From the NCBI GenBank assembly GCA_910577155.1, contig CAJTMS010000043.1, positions 1 through 16,543 of the forward strand: 16,543 nucleotides of DNA, in the 5' to 3' direction. Positions 15,026 to 16,543 of the stretch are shown here, one piece after another (positions within the stretch are counted from its first letter, which is position 1; each line of letters opens with the position of its first letter). The position numbers were made by a program, and so were the translations under genes. Origin of the DNA: an uncultured Mailhella sp. (lineage in GTDB: Bacteria; Desulfobacterota; Desulfovibrionia; Desulfovibrionales; Desulfovibrionaceae). The notes under the pieces were generated by a model, which was not told the origin of the DNA, did not search any database, and saw only the letters and a program-made list of their open reading frames with translations.

Positions 15026-15060
15026 ACTTCTTAGAGAAGTTCGCCTGTCATTGGGACAGG
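15026..15060 (+). promoter_or_regulatory. Two tandem hairpins in the dctP leader
   Basis: The first hairpin is ACTTCT (15026-15031) / AGAAGT (15035-15040) with a 3-base loop. The second is CCTGTC (15044-15049) / GACAGG (15055-15060) with a 5-base loop. The first begins about 7 bases after the predicted -10 box, so it would sit at the very 5' end of the mRNA. Such 5' hairpins often protect abundant mRNAs. A regulatory function here is inference. Confidence 0.4.
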
Positions 15061-15113
15061 GAGCCAAATATATGGTTTTTTAAAACCTTAATTTAAACGT
15101 AGGAGAATTTTTT

Positions 15114-16115
15114 ATGAAATTCAAAAGTCTTCTTTCTTTGGCTGTTGCAGCTATGCTTGCAATGCCAGTAATGGCTAACGCCGCAACCTATAACATGGCA
15201 GTTGGTGACCCGGAAGATTCCGAACAAGGTTACGCTGCTAACGCTTTCAAAAAATATGTTGAAGAAAAAAGCAATGGCAATATTAAAATTGAAGTATTCT
15301 TCGGTTCTGCTTTAGGCGACGAATCAGAATGTTTCCGTAACGTACAAAAAGGTACTCTTCCTTTTGCAGTCGGCGGTATTGCTAACCTCGTACCTTTTGA
15401 GAAAAGACTTGGTCTTATGACTCTTCCATACCTCTGGAAAAACCTTGACGAAGTTGTTGCCGGTACAACAGGCGCTCCTGCAGAACTCTTGAACAGCTAT
15501 GCTACAAGCGCAGGCTTCAGACTTCTTTGCTTCACCTATACTGACTTCCGTTACATTTCCAACAGCCGCAAACCAATCACCAAAATGTCCGATATGCAGG
15601 GCTTGAAATTCCGTGTTCCTCAATCTGCTGTTCTTATCGCTTCTTATAAAGCATTCGGCGGCAGCCCAACCCCTATTTCATGGTCTGAAACTTTCACCGC
15701 TTTGCAACAAGGCGTTGTTGACGGTCAATGCTATGGTTACATCGGCTTCCAAGCTATGAAATTCAACGAAGCTAACCAAAAATATTTGACAGAAGTTCAC
15801 TATACATACCAAATCCAACCACTCGTTATCAGCGAACGCGTATTCCGCAAAATGAGCGCTGAAGACCAAGCTCTTATGGTTGAAGCAGGTAAATATGCTC
15901 AAGATCAAGTATTGCAATACCAAAAGAGCGACGGCGAAAAGGCTAAACAAGCTCTTATCGCAGAAGGTCTTGTAGTATCTCAGCTTGAAGATGAAGATCA
16001 ATGGCAAAAAGCTGCTTATGAAAAAGTATGGCCTGAAATGGCTGAATTCGTAGGCGGTAAGGATGCTATCAACGCATACTTGAAGGCTATGGGCAAACCT
16101 GAATGGAATAACTAA
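15114..16115 (+). CDS. dctP: TRAP transporter periplasmic substrate-binding protein (DctP family)
   Basis: DctP captures the substrate in the periplasm and hands it to the DctQM permease. The precursor has 333 residues. The Sec signal peptide covers residues 1-23 (MKFKSLLSLAVAAMLAMPVM, then ANA) with cleavage likely after Ala23. Start 15114 follows TAGGAG (15101-15106). Family marks are the GSALGDESEC and FAVGGIANLVPF segments, and GLKFRVPQ with Arg167, the residue that clamps the ligand carboxylate or similar anion. The SPTPISWSETFTALQQGVVD stretch follows. The loop after it reads DGQCYGYIG (203 onward), where C4-dicarboxylate binders usually have DGQENP, so the ligand may differ, for example another organic acid or a sulfonate. 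Codon use is very biased, matching high expression. It follows dctQM but is separated from them by a terminator. Confidence 0.95.
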   Translation: MKFKSLLSLAVAAMLAMPVMANAATYNMAVGDPEDSEQGYAANAFKKYVEEKSNGNIKIEVFFGSALGDESECFRNVQKGTLPFAVGGIANLVPFEKRLGLMTLPYLWKNLDEVVAGTTGAPAELLNSYATSAGFRLLCFTYTDFRYISNSRKPITKMSDMQGLKFRVPQSAVLIASYKAFGGSPTPISWSETFTALQQGVVDGQCYGYIGFQAMKFNEANQKYLTEVHYTYQIQPLVISERVFRKMSAEDQALMVEAGKYAQDQVLQYQKSDGEKAKQALIAEGLVVSQLEDEDQWQKAAYEKVWPEMAEFVGGKDAINAYLKAMGKPEWNN

Positions 16116-16139
16116 TCCGTAAGGATTGTTGCGTATATT

Positions 16140-16167
16140 GGGGCAGAGTAATCTGCCCCTTTTTTTA
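16140..16167 (+). terminator. Rho-independent terminator after dctP
   Basis: GGGGCAGA (16140-16147) pairs perfectly with TCTGCCCC (16152-16159) around a GTAA tetraloop, followed by a run of T at 16160-16166. It is 24 bp after the dctP stop codon. Confidence 0.95.
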
Positions 16168-16487
16168 TTAATGCTTTGCCTTAAAATATGAGAGAAGAAG
16201 CTGCTCCTTTTTATTTTAGAATATTTCCGACTAACATGAGAAATAAAAATTCATTCCCATAGTGTTTATTCAGAGGTTAAAAATATTGTTATTTACAGCA
16301 GATACGGGAACAGTTTTGTGGTGTTGTTCTTTTAAAGAATTTAAAGAAGAGTTTTAAGTAGCTATTCTTAGAAAACTATGTTACAAATTTAACAAGTCAT
16401 AAAGGTTTTCTCCTCAGAAAGTTTTTCCGAATAGAAACCCTGATGTCTATTTGTACTATATGAAGATATGAAATGGTGTCTTCAAAT
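16168..16487. other. AT-rich intergenic stretch before the second dctQ start; no gene seen
   Basis: About 320 bp lie between the dctP terminator and the right repeat copy. The longest candidate frame (16188-16262) has no ribosome-binding site and no recognisable product. A separated inverted pair AGAAAAC (16370-16376) / GTTTTCT (16405-16411) and the palindromic TTCTTTTAAAGAA near 16328 are visible, without a clear role. I see no confident promoter, although one should exist if the following dctQ is expressed. Confidence 0.5.
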
Positions 16488-16543
16488 GAGGAGGTTTCAT
16501 GCTGAAAAACGCAATAAAAGCATTTTTTGACCATTTTGAAAGC
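16488..16543 (+). repeat. 56-bp direct repeat, right copy (truncated by window end)
   Basis: Identical to 12976-13031, offset 3512 bp. The identity starts at the GAGGAGG site and continues to the last base given, so the full length of the repeat is unknown. Confidence 0.97.
16499..16543 (+). CDS. dctQ: Second TRAP small permease subunit, 5' fragment only
   Basis: Fifteen codons, MLKNAIKAFFDHFES, are visible before the window ends. They and the preceding GAGGAGG ribosome-binding site are identical to the first dctQ at nucleotide level, so this is either a recent duplicate or the start of a repeated module. Because dctP stands directly before it, the right-hand order would be dctP-dctQ, the more usual TRAP arrangement. 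Whether the rest of the gene is intact cannot be seen. Confidence 0.75.
   Translation, partial: MLKNAIKAFFDHFES

Noticed and set aside
16188..16262. 24-residue micro-ORF downstream of dctP
   Set aside because: It has no ribosome-binding site, no promoter and no recognisable sequence.
12976..16543. Mobile element with 56-bp direct repeats as its ends
   Set aside because: No transposase or integrase is present between the repeats, the interior is an ordinary transporter module, and the repeat is coding sequence; a gene duplication explains it better.
1..16543. CRISPR array, tRNA or rRNA genes
   Set aside because: No regularly spaced repeats, and no rRNA-like or cloverleaf sequences were noticed on either strand.

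Overview
The window reads as bacterial chromosome from a motile, Gram-negative, AT-leaning organism. The combination of a compact flagellin, a COG2240-type pyridoxamine/pyridoxal kinase, a Jag protein with a very long charged insert, and TRAP uptake genes resembles Desulfovibrionaceae (sulfate- or sulfonate-respiring, often gut-associated). That taxonomic call is inference from remembered family resemblance, not from a search.

Left block, plus strand (1-7189). A flagellin gene closes with a UUCG-loop terminator and is followed by a pyridoxamine/pyridoxal kinase. Next comes the conserved protein-biogenesis cluster rpmH-rnpA-yidD-yidC-jag: ribosomal protein L34, the RNase P protein, the YidD membrane factor, the YidC insertase and an RNA-binding Jag protein. 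A shikimate dehydrogenase homologue (aroE) with an internal insertion follows jag closely. No dnaA, parAB or mnmE, frequent neighbours of this cluster, is in view.

Middle block, minus strand (12611 down to 7390). Five genes are separated by only 9-20 bp and almost certainly form one operon, in transcription order: rlmN, a C_GCAxxG_C_C family cysteine protein, a BPL_N/glutamine-amidotransferase-like protein with an unassigned C-terminal half, fmt, and rsmB. Three of the five act on RNA or initiator tRNA. The other two are uncharacterised passengers, and the usual fmt partner def is absent.

Right block, plus strand (12612-16543). A TRAP-type solute transporter is laid out as dctQ-dctM (overlapping), a strong terminator, then dctP with its own predicted promoter, an 8-bp inverted repeat reaching into the -35 box, and a leader with two hairpins. 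After dctP and a second strong terminator, about 320 bp of apparently gene-free AT-rich DNA leads to a second dctQ start. That start is identical to the first over 56 bp (12976-13031 = 16488-16543) and is cut by the window edge. A second, nearly identical transporter gene, or a whole duplicated module, therefore seems to lie just outside.

Most of the window is ordinary housekeeping sequence. The parts that deserve attention are the duplicated dctQ start and dctP control region, the two uncharacterised genes in the rlmN-fmt-rsmB operon, the unusual inserts in Jag and AroE, and a possible decayed small secreted-protein gene at 12673-12851.
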